64,000 nucleotides of DNA from Progne subis subis (taxonomy: Eukaryota; Chordata; Aves; Passeriformes; Hirundinidae). The notes beneath the pieces were generated by a model that had not been told where the DNA came from, did no database searches, and saw only the letters and a list, made by a program, of their open reading frames with translations. Positions within the stretch are counted from its first letter, which is position 1; every line of letters begins with the position of its first letter. Positions 38,101-49,921 of the stretch are shown piece by piece. The translations under genes were made by a program, and so were the position numbers. The DNA lies in NCBI GenBank assembly GCA_022316685.1, contig JAKJHU010000030.1:10354360-10418359 (forward strand), written 5' to 3'.

Positions 38101-38484
38101 CCTATGAGGAGGGGCTGAGAGAGTTGGGATTCCATAGCCTGGAGTTCACGTTAAAGCAGTCTTCCAGTACCGTCAGGGGGCTTACAAGAAGCCTGAACAT
38201 GGACTTTTTGCAAGGACATATGGTGATAGGATAAGGGCGTACAGCTTTAAACAGAAGGACGGTAGGTTTAGATTAGATATTTCTTCACTGGAAGATGAGA
38301 CACAGATGAGACACTGGAACACACCTCCCAGAGAAGTTGGTGGTGTTCAAGGCCAGCCTAGATGGGGCTCTGAGCAACCTGGGCTAGTAGAAAATGTCCT
38401 TATCCATAGCAGAGGGAGTTTGGAACCAGATGATGTTTAAGGTTCCTTCCAACCCAAACTGTTCTATGATTCTCGGATTCTATT
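35150..38484 (+). mobile_element. CR1 LINE, nearly complete ORF2 and 3' UTR, decayed, with nested LTR
   Basis: A plus-strand CR1 of about 2.9 kb once the nested LTR (36396-36785) is removed. It begins near the ORF1-ORF2 junction. The endonuclease start reads YASTSRMENKQGELE and GYKVFRKDR. The GDFN-type motif is lost (VLVVQPPDTY near 35750) and SDHE has become TDRE (35967-35978). The linker and RT follow: YRPVNLTP near 37170, VLNKVFDTVLHNFLVSKVE, WRPVMSVIPWGSALGLALF, and the catalytic FADD changed to FAHN (37632-37643). The C-terminus has SRSREVILLLFSALLRLHL and CLSYEEGLRELGFHSLE. The element ends with the CR1 terminal GGTTCCTTCCAACCCAAAC and ATTCTATG-like units (38462-38484). Pieces fall in several frames, so this copy is dead. 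The 5' boundary is uncertain by about 100 bp. Confidence 0.93.
36396..36785 (+). mobile_element. solo LTR nested in CR1, class II-like ERV family, copy B
   Basis: A 390 bp solo LTR interrupts the CR1 RT region. Its ends are perfect inverted repeats, TGTCAC at the left and GTGACA at the right. It is flanked by an exact 6 bp duplication, GAGTGG, at 36390-36395 and 36786-36791. CR1 sequence resumes directly on the right side. TATAAAAA is at 36658-36665 and AATAAA at 36672-36677, the same close arrangement as copy A (26269-26661). The nesting shows this LTR arrived after the CR1. The internal retroviral part has been lost by LTR-LTR recombination. Confidence 0.93.
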
Positions 38485-39201
38485 TGAGAGACTGTTCCCC
38501 TGCAGCTCATGGAGGGTCACGGTGGAGAAAATAATCACCTGCAGCCCATGGAAGACCCAGTGTTGGAGTAGGTGGATGTGCCTGAAGGATGCTGTGACTC
38601 TGTGGGAAGACTGTTTGAGCAGACTCTGGGCAGGACCTGTGGTCTCATGGAGAGACAGGAGCTCATCCTGGAGAAAGCTTCCTGGCAGGACTTGTGACCC
38701 TGGGGGGGACCCACACTGAAGCAGTTTGTAAAGAACTGCATCCCGTGGGAGTGACATACATCAGAGTTCTCCAGCTCTGTCCCATGGCAGGGAGTCCACA
38801 CTGAAGCAGGGCAAGAGTTTGAGGAGTCCTCCTCTTGAGGATGAAGGATTGTCAGAGACGTGATGAACTGACTACAGGCCCCATTCCTCATCTCCTCTCA
38901 CCACTGAGGAAAAGCAGCAAGAGAACCTGGGTGTGAGACTGAGCCCAGGAAGAAGGAATGGGTGGGGGGAAGATTTGGTTTTATTTCTCATTATGCTACT
39001 TGGATTTGATTGGTGATTAAATTAATTCCCCTAAGTTGAATCTGTTGTGCCTATGATGGTAAATGGTGAGTGATCTCTCCTTGCCTTGATCTCAACCCAT
39101 CAGCCTTTTTTTATATTTTCTCACCCCAACACAGTCAAAGAGGGGAATGATAGAGCAGCTTTAGTGGTGCCTGGTGTCCAACCAGGGGTGAACCCACCGC
39201 A
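38485..39201 (+). mobile_element. 5'-truncated solo LTR, about 1 kb songbird-type family
   Basis: Matches the LTR at 26807-27846 from roughly base 315 of that copy to its end. The shared parts are the CTGCAGCCCATGG-type array, the TTTGGTTTTATTTCTCATTA phrase and the terminal GGTGTCCAACCAGG-AACCCACCGCA. The first 315 or so bases are missing; in their place the CR1 3' terminus abuts directly at 38484/38485. No 5' LTR part is visible upstream of the CR1, so simple insertion of CR1 into an intact LTR does not fully explain the junction. Confidence 0.85.
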
Positions 39202-39788
39202 GGCTTTTTGAATACCATGAGTAAAAAATATTATCTGTTGGGCAGAGATGTTTGATATGATAATAACAGAGAAACTTCTGGGAAAAGTAGGAAAAATGCC
39301 TGCAATTCAAAGAAGTACATAAATTCAATTGCCCGATTTTAAGTATATGCTGAACTGTTATGTATTTTAATGAAACCAGCTTTATACACAAGGCCATTGA
39401 AGACATTTTCTGCTGCCAAATAGGGACAAGTATTGCTGTAAAGGGTTAATAATTTTTTACTCTGATTTTCCTTGCTTTCCTTTGCTTTTCTCCTCCTTAT
39501 TCATTTGTTTGTACTTTCAGTGGCTTTTTTTTATCTCCACTTTACCTAATAAGCTTTGAAATCATCTTCTAAAAAAATAAGAAAAGAAATTGGATTTTTT
39601 TTTTTTTTTTTCAGAGGGAATTGTTTTTGCTCTAAAACATTCTGGGAAATAGTCTCTGGGAAATATGTTTTTGCATGCAACACTGAAATGTTCTATGGTA
39701 TAATAATTAAAACATCACTTCAGATTTATAATTGCATAATTGATGGATACATGAAAAATATTCAATATTCTCACTCAATCACTCAATG

Positions 39789-39834
<46 letters not shown>

Positions 39835-42039
39835 GTCAGCTTTTTTGTTTATTATGTTGGTTAATTTCTGAAGAGAAAACTAATCCTGTACATATGCATG
39901 CATTGCATGTCCATTTTACTGCTTTTTAAGTGCTTGTTAAAAGTAGATGCACAGACTGCCAGGTGATCTCTGTGAAATCTATAAAATCTGGATGAATGGA
40001 CTATTGAACTGTTGGAAAAAAAAAAAAAAAGGCTTGAGGCAATCTAAGCTTTTACCTAAGTTAAACACAAGTCGCACACAGACAGGAGAACAGCTCTGTT
40101 TTAGCTTACAACATGCTTTTTTTAGATGGCCTCTGGAAGGGAAGGAGGGAAGGAAAGAGTATTAAGGGAGCAAGTAAATGCTGTTTGTTCTATGATACCT
40201 GTATAATTGAATCTAACCACACAATTAACTTTACATATTAAGAAATTTGTCTGATTCTTCGAGTCCTGTGGGAATTTTGCCATTTAAATCAACAGGAAGA
40301 GAATAGGAAAGAGTTAGTAAGATTATTTCACTGTAAATTAAATTAAATTTTGTGTGCAGGACGAGACATAGAAGTAAGAACATACAGCTAGGTGTTATGC
40401 TGCATAACAGATATTTCATTTTTTCCCTAATATTTTGGCTCATAATAATAGAATCCTTTGCAAATATTATTTGGTCTCTATGATATAATTTTAGGGAATG
40501 AAAAGGAATTTCCCCTACTTAAAAATTTTTCAATAAAATTGAAGGTGCATAAATGAATTGTCAAAAATTACATAAAGGTTTGAGCATTTATTTTATTATA
40601 AACTCTGAATTAGAATTTTTAAACAAGAAAATCTATGTGTCACTAGTAAAAACAATGTCTTACACATTATGAATTTGCTGCAACTCAGAATTCGCATGCT
40701 GAGTTTATCTCATGCATTTTAGACTCACAAATAAAGATTTTTAGAAAAGTCAGCTTTATGAAGATGAATTACCAAATATAGGATAAATAATATCAGAAGC
40801 TGGCCAAGAGCAGCAGACTAAAGAGATGAGAGACTGACTTCCTATTATCAAAATACACCAACAACAGAGCAGTAACCATATCCACTGTTTCTAGTATACT
40901 GAAATATTTTGGTATTATTGTTGTGAACATTTCCTCTTAAAAGCAGACAATCAAACAAACAAACCAACAAAAAAACCCCAAACAACAAACTCACATCAAA
41001 ACCATGGTCCAGCTGATTTAGTTTCAGCAGCCATGTACAGTAAATGAAAGCCATTCTCTTTCCCAGCAATATAGATGACAAACGAGGTCCATGCCAAGTT
41101 TTTCTGCAGACATCACAAAATAGAGAAGGTTTAATCCCTAATAGCACAAAGAGTTGCATTGGCTTGAGCTCAGCTTTGAGAAACAGAGTAGTTGCTGTGT
41201 CTTTGCACGTAGCCGTTTCATGCACAGCCAGTGAATTACTTCTGATGCATTCATATTTTGGGAATTTACAAAAACAGAGGGAAAGAAGCAATGAAAATCC
41301 ACAGGAAGACAAGATACACACACTTCTTTAAATACTCATCCAGCAAACAGATAAAACTTGTAATTAAATGCAATTCTTTCAACAAATCATATATTATTTG
41401 GTAATAGTTATTTAAACCTTGATACTAAAAAAAAATCCAGTGTAAGAAATTCAAGCCAATTTAAATTTAAATACTTTTCATAATTATTAAGATGTATCAG
41501 TGCCACATGCTATTTCGACTTAGTAAAAAAACCTTGATAAATTTCCAAATTTTCCACTTACAGATCTTCTAAACATATAGTGATGGATCCATATATAAAG
41601 ATATATGGCAAATCATGTTCATGATTTGTTCTGTCTACTGGATAAGTGTTGATGTTATCTAAATATCCATTTTAGGTCCAGGACTTTTTGAAAGTATAAG
41701 ACATACAGAATTTCTGTGCTAAATTAGGGATTAAATAAATTGCTTCAAAGATACTGAAGCAATGGGAACTGGAGCTGAAGTACCTCTGAAGATTTGAGCA
41801 TTTTCAATGTGAAACATTCAAAGTCTGCTTGGCCACCATTAAAAAATCTCAAAACAGAAGAATTAAGGACAGAATAAACTTAAAAGCTTGGGGTTTAGTA
41901 TGTTGGAGTTGAGAACACTGAGAAGTTCTCTGATACTTAACCTGGACTACAGCCATTCTTTTTTTTTCTGTCTTCAGAACATCTAGTGGGCATTCTCAAA
42001 ATGCATCGAATATACTGGTCTCTAATCTGTATTGGTCTT
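39202..42039. other. A+T-rich non-coding DNA, no gene seen
   Basis: Holds the 44-base T tract (39790-39833) and a 15-base A run near 40016. Overlapping frames at 40848-41321 (minus, 157 residues) and 41044-41331 (plus, 95 residues) are the longest outside repeats in this part. I recognise neither and see no splice or homology support. Confidence 0.55.
39790..39833 (+). repeat. poly(T) tract, 44 bases
   Basis: The longest homopolymer in the window, uninterrupted. No retroposon body is recognised on the minus strand next to it. Confidence 0.9.
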
Positions 42040-42574
42040 TTGTGTCCAAAAAAGGGTAACAAAGATGGTGAAGAGTCTAGAAAATATCTTAGCAGGAGTG
42101 GCTGAGGGAATTGGAATAGTTTTGTCTGGAGTGTAGGAGGCTGGGAATACCTCGTTGCTCTCTACAACAACCTGAAAGGAGGTTGTACAGAAGAAGGGAT
42201 GTGTTCTCTTCTGGCATGTCTAAAGTTAAAGAGGGAGAATCTTAAGTTGTACCAGGGGAGGTTCAGATTAGTTATCTAAAAAAAAAAAAAAAAAAACCAA
42301 CAAATAAAAAACCACCACACACACACACACACAAAAAAAAAAAAGAAAAAAAAAAACAAACACCAAAAAAAAACCCCACTAAATTATTATTTAGGTACTA
42401 GAAGAAGTTGCCCAGGGAGGTGATGTGGAATCACTGTCTCTGGAAGTGTTGAAGAGGGGTCTGGATGTGTCACTTGTGGATATGGCTTAGGAGTTATTAT
42501 GATGGTGCTGGACTAGATGGACTAGATGGATTTGATGATCTTGAAGGTCTTCTAAAACCTTGATGATTCTGTCA
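42040..42574 (+). mobile_element. CR1 3' end with internal A-rich expansion
   Basis: The plus strand shows the CR1 ORF2 C-terminus and 3' UTR in decayed form: TCCAAAAAAGGGTAACAAAG, then the region corresponding to L-x-Y-N-x-L-K-G-G-C (CTCTACAACAACCTGAAAGG). Next come the GTTGCCCAGGGAGGTGATG segment and the terminus GATGATCTTGAAGGTCTTC, ending near a GATTCTGTCA unit. Between 42278 and 42377 an A/C-rich simple repeat replaces the short A-rich stretch normally found there. The element is 5'-truncated, as most avian CR1 copies are. Confidence 0.88.
42278..42377 (+). repeat. A/C-rich simple repeat inside CR1 3' UTR
   Basis: Poly(A), (CA)n and A-rich units with C interruptions lie at the place where CR1 3' UTRs carry a short A run. 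Most simply explained by slippage expansion of that run. Confidence 0.8.
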
Positions 42575-44839
42575 TTTTTTCCTAAACACAGACTATGATT
42601 TTTAGACATTCTCCAGACCTTCATCTGTAGTCATTATATTGCAATTTGACAAAAAATATATGGGGGTAGAGGAGGAGGGGGAAGAAAAAGGAATATACAC
42701 TTGGACACAAAAGGAAGATCAAGAATACAAACCAGAAAATCTCCTTGGGTTCAAGGACTAATAATCACCTACATAAATTTTCTTTCTGTGTCTCATGGGT
42801 TATACGCCAATCCAAAATATGGCTATAAAATCATATTTAGAATTCTCTTCCTTCAGTATTAATTATAGCTGCTGGTCAATTCAACTCACCAAATATGGAC
42901 CAAACCCTCCAAACTTCAGGGGAAAAAGATAATTTAAAGTTTATATTAATTTGAACTTGTAATGGATATAGCAAATACATATAAAACCAGAATATTTACA
43001 TACACCTGAGACACCACTATCCAAAAGTGCAAGCTAAATACCAGAACCTAAGTCTTAATTAATTTGCATCTGCTCTTATTTTTTACAACCTCGTAACCCC
43101 ATTAATCACTGCAAAAATTTTATAAGACCAATGTAAGGATGGAGCTAAAAAAAGAATTAGCATCTTACAGACATGATTAAACAATAGCAATATCATGGAG
43201 AAGCATATTAATAATAAATACTTTAGTATGTACTTTATTACAAGAGTGAATTCCATACTGGTTGTGTTGTTGGCCTGTTTACATACATATTAGAATGAAT
43301 ACCAAGGGGGCAAAAAGAGTTTGGCGCTTTTTTTCTTTTTTTTTTTTTCCTTGATATTTCTGCACATTTCAGCGCATTGTGTAGCTAGTTGCATTTTTCT
43401 GCAATCCAGGGATAGAAGGGATAGAAGTTTGGTGTGTATATGTCGAAATTACCATTAATGTTTGGCAAAGATGAGTTCCACTTTTATTAAATGGAATGTG
43501 GACAAGAATGCAGACCTTCACAATGTATATTTGACAAATCAGAATATTTACAGACTGGTAGGCATATTTTTACTGCCTCTCCTGCATATAATGTAACAAT
43601 TCATTGTTCAAAATTCATGCTTAAGAATAAAAACCTTCAAGAAACCAGCAAATTCTTTATTTATTGAAAATTGGTAATTGATTTAATATTAAAAAGTTAA
43701 AGTATGAAGTTGTTTGGGAAACTCAATAAAAATGTTTTCCATTTTGGCCTTTAATACAATTAATAAATTCCAACAAAAGCCAAACTAACTTTGAAGATAA
43801 TTAGGTAATTGTTACATGCATTTTGATTAAAAATTAATCAATCTACTGAAACATTCTTAAGAGATTAAAAACTTTCGAAGTCCGGTTTATTTACTGGCCA
43901 AGAATCCCACAGAGATGAGGTTTGATCTTTTGTCTCTCTGAATGTCCTTTTGCCATTAATGTCTTTGAAAAAAGGACATAAATTGCTATTGTAATTGGAA
44001 ATGCAAAATTATTATTTGGTTGTATTTTATAACAACTCTGCTTTTCAAAAGCAATAAACAGTCAATAATCACCCACTGAACCAGCTATATGCATAGTTTC
44101 AGCCATTATTTTGTGACACTATTTCTAAAATATTGACATATACAAGGTGCATGTTGTGCTACACAGTGCACTGAGACAGGAAAGACACCAATTTCAGCTT
44201 GAGAAGACTGCAGACTAAATAAAATGCAGGGTAGTACAAGTGCATGCAGACTAGGGAGCACAAAGAAACAAGATGATGCTAACTACCATTAAATGCAGTG
44301 CTTTCAGTTCACCAATTGCTAGACAAGTACCAAGTTTGGAGAAATTGTAGCAAAGAAACATCTCAAAAACAAATCATTCCAAGTGCATATTAAAAAACCC
44401 TGTATTATTTCCATTTTTACTAGTCTCAGTTACCAGATCCTGCACATATGCTATGGAAGTACAGTTAATTGTATATTTTAGTTAAAACTAATATTTCTCA
44501 TATGCATTCATTGTATGTGTCTTTTTGCAATGGCTTTTGCTGTATATCAGTTTATATATCCAGTCAAATTTTAAAGTTTGTCAGAGAAAATAACACCTAG
44601 TAATGAAAGAATTTTGTCACATCCATTTTATGAATTATTGTACTAGGCTGATTATTTAATATGGAAGGCAGATCAGTACTGAAAAGTGGCATAAAACCTA
44701 ACATTTTATTAGAGAAAAACCCCAATTTACAATAATATAAAACCCCCTTTGGATACTGTTCCCTTATACCTGGTAACAGCATGGTTAGTATTTTATATCT
44801 ACTCACAGAAAAGGAGGGGATTTATCACAGATTATCACA

Positions 44840-45170
44840 GTTGGCACTGTGATTCCAGGTCCGGTCCAGCCCGGTGAAGCATGGCAAAATATAAAGGGAT
44901 GGGAATGATGGAGTTGCCCAAAAAATGAATTTTAATGGTGCTAAAAAAACAAATGCAGACACTACATGGTTGGAGAGGCAGCATCCAAATACTTGGTGGC
45001 ATGGCTAACTTAACAATATATAAGGTTATCTGGGAGCAGGGGACCAATCTCGAATGCGGGACAGGTACACAACTTTATATGTCAAAGAAAACAGAGAACC
45101 AACGGGGAACCAGAACCAGAGACATGACCTATTTTAGAATGATGTTATTTGCATCCTAATTTCCATATCC
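44840..45170. repeat. unclassified block, possible degenerate retroelement fragment
   Basis: The composition differs from its surroundings: local CpG-containing words (AGGTCCGGTCCAGCCCGGTG near 44859, TCGAATGCGGGACAGGT near 45050) occur in A+T-rich DNA. It resembles pieces of avian LTR elements in texture but matches neither LTR family in this window. No ends or target duplication could be placed. Confidence 0.25.
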
Positions 45171-45319
45171 AGCCTCCCATGGTCTCGGGTTTATGGTTTC
45201 TGCATAAGCTACCTGGGCTAAAGTATTATCCATCTCAGCTAGCTTAGTTCCCACAAAAGATCTCTGTTAACAGACATGTCCTGAAATCAGGAGACATAGC
45301 TTCAGTGTTCTACTTGATA

Positions 45320-45560
45320 AAAGACTTCTGTAACTTTGGGAAGTCACTTGGGACATTTTAAAAATGCTTAAGATTTTCAAAAGGTATTTTCAGGATAGGG
45401 CACAGCTTGACTTTGAAAAATGTAGTACCTAATACCTATTGAAATAATGGGTCTTACACATTTAGGCTTCTGTCAGTTCCACTAGGAACTTGTCTGGATC
45501 ATTAGGTACCTAAATACCCTGAACAAATCTGGCCCATAATTGACTTGCAGAAAAAATTTC
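45320..45560. repeat. possible very old SINE or amniote repeat remnant
   Basis: Phrases such as TTTGGGAAGTCACTTGGGA and AAATCTGGCCCA recall degenerate ancient amniote repeats (MIR-like or related). Only short, imperfect matches from memory support this. Confidence 0.2.
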
Positions 45561-48500
45561 TATCTGCAAGCAAGGAAATAGGCAATAGTATTCCCTTATG
45601 ACATTGGTATAAGGAAACATGCATTAAAGATTATAGCACTGCTAGATATTAAAGCATAGGATGGCATATCGATATGTAAGACAGATCATTAAAAATGTCA
45701 TTACATAATATTAATGGTGCAGTGGTATTCAGAAAACTGCAGACAGTAGTGCCCAGCTGTACCAGAGATGACACTGCAGAATTAAAGGTGCTTTAAAGAC
45801 TGTGACAAAAAGGATTAAGTGCATTAAAAAAAAGGTGTGAACAGAACTTGAGAAGAGTTGAAAGACTCTCAGAGACTGAAAAAAAAAAGGAAATCAAACT
45901 TTCAATAAAGATCTTGAAAGATCTGATATGCTCGCTGTTCTAATCACCTGTACTTTGTACCAATTTACTTGCATTCACGCATTAGACTAACACTTTAGTT
46001 CTAGGTATTTTCTTTTTCTCCTTTCATTTAGATGCACTGTTTATCTATCAGATATTCTGTAGTAACAAAGGTGTTTTACATTAAAAGCCAATATATGTAT
46101 GTGTCCAATTTCAAAGCATCTTTTTGTCTCTGCTGTTTTGCTGGTTTGTTTGTTTGTGCTGAGCTGGCCATCCTCTTTTCTCTATAACTACTGATCAGAT
46201 CAAAAGAACACTTCAAATGTCCATTGAAACAGGTGTGAATTTAATGCATGGCACTGCTAATGACTGAAGATTTTGCATGGACTTATTGCACTGATGAAAT
46301 AACAACTGTTAATAAACTGTATGATAGAAGATAAAAAATACAAGGTATGAGAGTTAAAAAGTCATAAATACTCTTACAACATGACAGACTATATCTAAGC
46401 TATCTGTTCTTGATCAGCTACCTTTACAATGTTTTCTGGAAATATTGTTCAAATTCTTTTTTTTCCTTCTTACCAGTTTGGCTTCACATATACTTCATTT
46501 GTATTTTACTAACACTTCGTATTATCTTTGAGGTCTTTCAGACCAGGATTTCTCACAACAGTATCTTTGTGCCACTGCTACTTTGCCAGTATTTCAAAGT
46601 AACGCTGCTATCCTGAAACAGAGAAATCCGGTTTTGGCATTTGAATAAAACAATTCCATTAGAAACGGGTAAGGTAAGGCAACTCTTACTAGGAAAGAGA
46701 GAGAAACTAACAAATAATCTCAGTTTTAATAAACCACTTTGAAATAGAGAGTACAATGAGAAAAGATCACTAAGAAAATTGGACCTGAATTTTTATTACC
46801 ACCAAACATGTTACATCCCACTAATAGTATAAATTTTGGTGCAGTTAAGGTACTGACAGAGACTGGAAAAACAAGAACAATTAAAACCCTCATATTCAGC
46901 TCAAAAGTTTTTAAAACATACTTCAACATTCAATAACTAGACATGACTATCACAATTTTTTTTATATGTAAGCAGCATTATTAAAATCCTTGAGGAAAAA
47001 GTATCAGAGATTATTAGAAAACCAGTATTCTGTAAAAGAATATTTATTTACTCACATGTCAAAACAATGACAACATTTAGCTGACACCACATGAACTGGA
47101 GATTTTAAACATGCTCTTCCTAATCAGTGGTAAAGAGAACTTGTATTTTGGAATAAAAATAACCAAATTACCAGGCAGAAAATCTGTCCAGGTGCCACTT
47201 TCTCCCCTACACATCTATTTTCCTTTCCATGACTTCAAACATAGAATATTTGTGGTTTATTTGGAACGTCAAACCATGTTTATATGATCATACATTTTAA
47301 TTCCTTTTTAGCAATGGAAAGGAAATATCTTTGTCTTTTATAGTTCTAAGCAATTAGTGATGGATTTACATACAATTCGTTATTCATATCTGTGATGTCT
47401 GTTTTGCTATGGACCTGAACTCCTGTGAAGTCAGCGACAGGTCCAATGAACTTTGCAATGCTAAGTACAGTGATTGTTTCAGTACTGGACAGTGAAAGGA
47501 AGAGCATGAAATCCAGAACGTGTGGTATTTATGGCAATCTTTGTGAGACACTTTGATTTGAAGACTAGTCATGGGATCTTTTACTTAATTATATTTTTTC
47601 CCAAAAAAAATCTCTTACCATATGTAGAAATATGAGGCAAATAACAGTTTCATTAAATAAGTATTTAATTTCATTCTGTACATACCTTAGGTCCTTGTTA
47701 ATCTGTCATGTAGAGATAGGAAGCAATGGACAGAATTCTGCTTCAAAGAACCTTTTAACTTTTTTCAGTCCTAACACAGTAAGGTTCTGATCCTTCCCTT
47801 TAGAAATACTAATAACACCTGAGATATTTTTCAGGTAGTGAACTCCAGAATATATAAGTTCAGGAATGTCATAATTACATATCGCCCTATATTTCAAAAG
47901 CTGCAATGAAAATGTCCTTTTAGGAATAACATTAACATTTTCTCAATGAGAGGTACAATGTTAATATTATGTACTGCAAGAAAACTAGATCATTGCCTAA
48001 AGGAGTTTGGTCAAGACAAATAAGAAATAAGGTAGAGTTGAAATCTATTAATTCTCCAGTAATTTTCCTTAGAAAGTCTTTTGTAAGCTGAAGGAAAAGA
48101 AAAAAAATCAAATAGATCTGCTTCTTTTTTAACTTCACTGAGTTGAATGATTTTGCATTGAGATCTACAGATGGCTCCCTGAAGCTGTGATTCCCCATTA
48201 CATCTCAGCATGTCTGCAGTTCAGACATTGTCAGCAGTGAAAGCACTTGTAACTGTACACAGATTAACTTGCTTTCATTATGTTCTTCTTAGGAAAATCA
48301 CCTCCTATTCCCTTATCCCTCAAAGTATGTGTCCCTCAATTTTTTCATACAACACAAAAACAATATAACTACTAGCATGAGCCAAAGACACTCATGAAGA
48401 CTGTAGGCTAAGGAAGTCTTTTCTTCTTTTCTGTGGGAGGGGAAAGCATAGGGGCTGCTGCCTAAGGAATTATGAGCCTGAGAAGGTTTCTGTAAGTTTT

Positions 48501-49884
48501 AGGCAAAGTGACAATGATAGGAATATTCAAGTCATCCAAGTATTTCCTATGCAGTGAGAAAATGAAGATTTGATTCTTTTTTTTCTTTTTTAATTTTGAA
48601 TCACTTTTGTCTTAACTTTTCTGACTAGATTGGTATAAGTCAGTAAAACTTAATTGTGAAGTATTGCTGATGTTCCTACCATTGTGTAATTTAGCGCTTA
48701 TATCCAGGGAGAGAATAAAAGCAGGAAGGAAAATCTGTTATGTCATACAAAAAACACTAATAGAAGAATGCATATAGAATGAGGAAACTTCATACAGGCA
48801 GAAGAAAACATTCTAGGAAAATGAGAACCTTTAAGAAGATAATTTGAAAATAATATGATGTTTGTATGCAAATAAGATGCTGATGCTCTCTCTTTTCTTA
48901 GAGTATATTCAATTAATTTGCCATGAGGCAATGTAAAAAGCGATAACAGTGAGCTAGTAGAGTAGGAAACCTTTGAATGTTCAAAGGAGACATTCAATCA
49001 TTTAAGACTCACAGTATAATGTGGTGTGAAATTATTATAATACTTTGGGAAATGGCCTAGTTAGCACAGAGGATGTTCCACTCTTCATGGCTGCTTTGTG
49101 CTCTGTGGAGAAGCATCCAGTGCTCCCTGCAGGTCCACTTGCTTTGTACAGGTGAGCAGCTAGGCTGGTTCACTGGCAGATAAACCTCCCAGCTGAACAG
49201 AAAAAACAATAGGAAGATACCTAAAAGAATTGTATGGCTTCCTATTGAAGTAATGCTTACACAGAAGCAGCAATTTTTAATGCAAAGGACCACAATGTGC
49301 ACAACAAATTGAAATTCAAATTGCCCTTTAACTGTCTCTACAGAGCAGCATCTCTGGAGTCAGGCCCTAAATGCTCTCACAAGGACTGTTTGGCTCTTTT
49401 TTCCTTCTTTCTCATTCACAAAAGGGAAAATCACCCATTTTGTGTGAAATCTTGTAATTACGATGAGATGAACTCCTAGACCACTTCTCAAATAAGAGCA
49501 GAACAATCAACCAACCAACCAACCAGAAACTTACCGCAATGTTCATAATGCAAACAGTAACAAAAATTAATTTTGGTAAGGTTGCCTAAGAAGTTTTGAT
49601 ACACAGGTGTTGAATTGTCTTGGGAAGAAAAAGTAATATATCAAAGGCAAAACTATAATTTTTAATTTAGTTGCAGTTAACTGGAAACATGCAGTGCATT
49701 CTTATTAAAGTGCAGAAACAAGCAAAAATTATTTTCACTCTATTAATTTTGAAAATATAGAACTTATTTTCTCAATTTCTTATTTTAGTCTTTGAATGCA
49801 GTAGAATGGGAGGTACTTGAGGGATTCTCCTTTTTTTCGTCCATTTTCTGAAATTCAAACTATTTTTTTAGGAACTTCCAGAAA

Positions 49885-49891
<7 letters not shown>

Positions 49892-49920
<29 letters not shown>
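49892..49920 (+). repeat. poly(A) tract, 29 bases
   Basis: Uninterrupted run of A. The short frame crossing it is a lysine run and not a gene. Confidence 0.9.
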
Positions 49921-49921
<1 letters not shown>

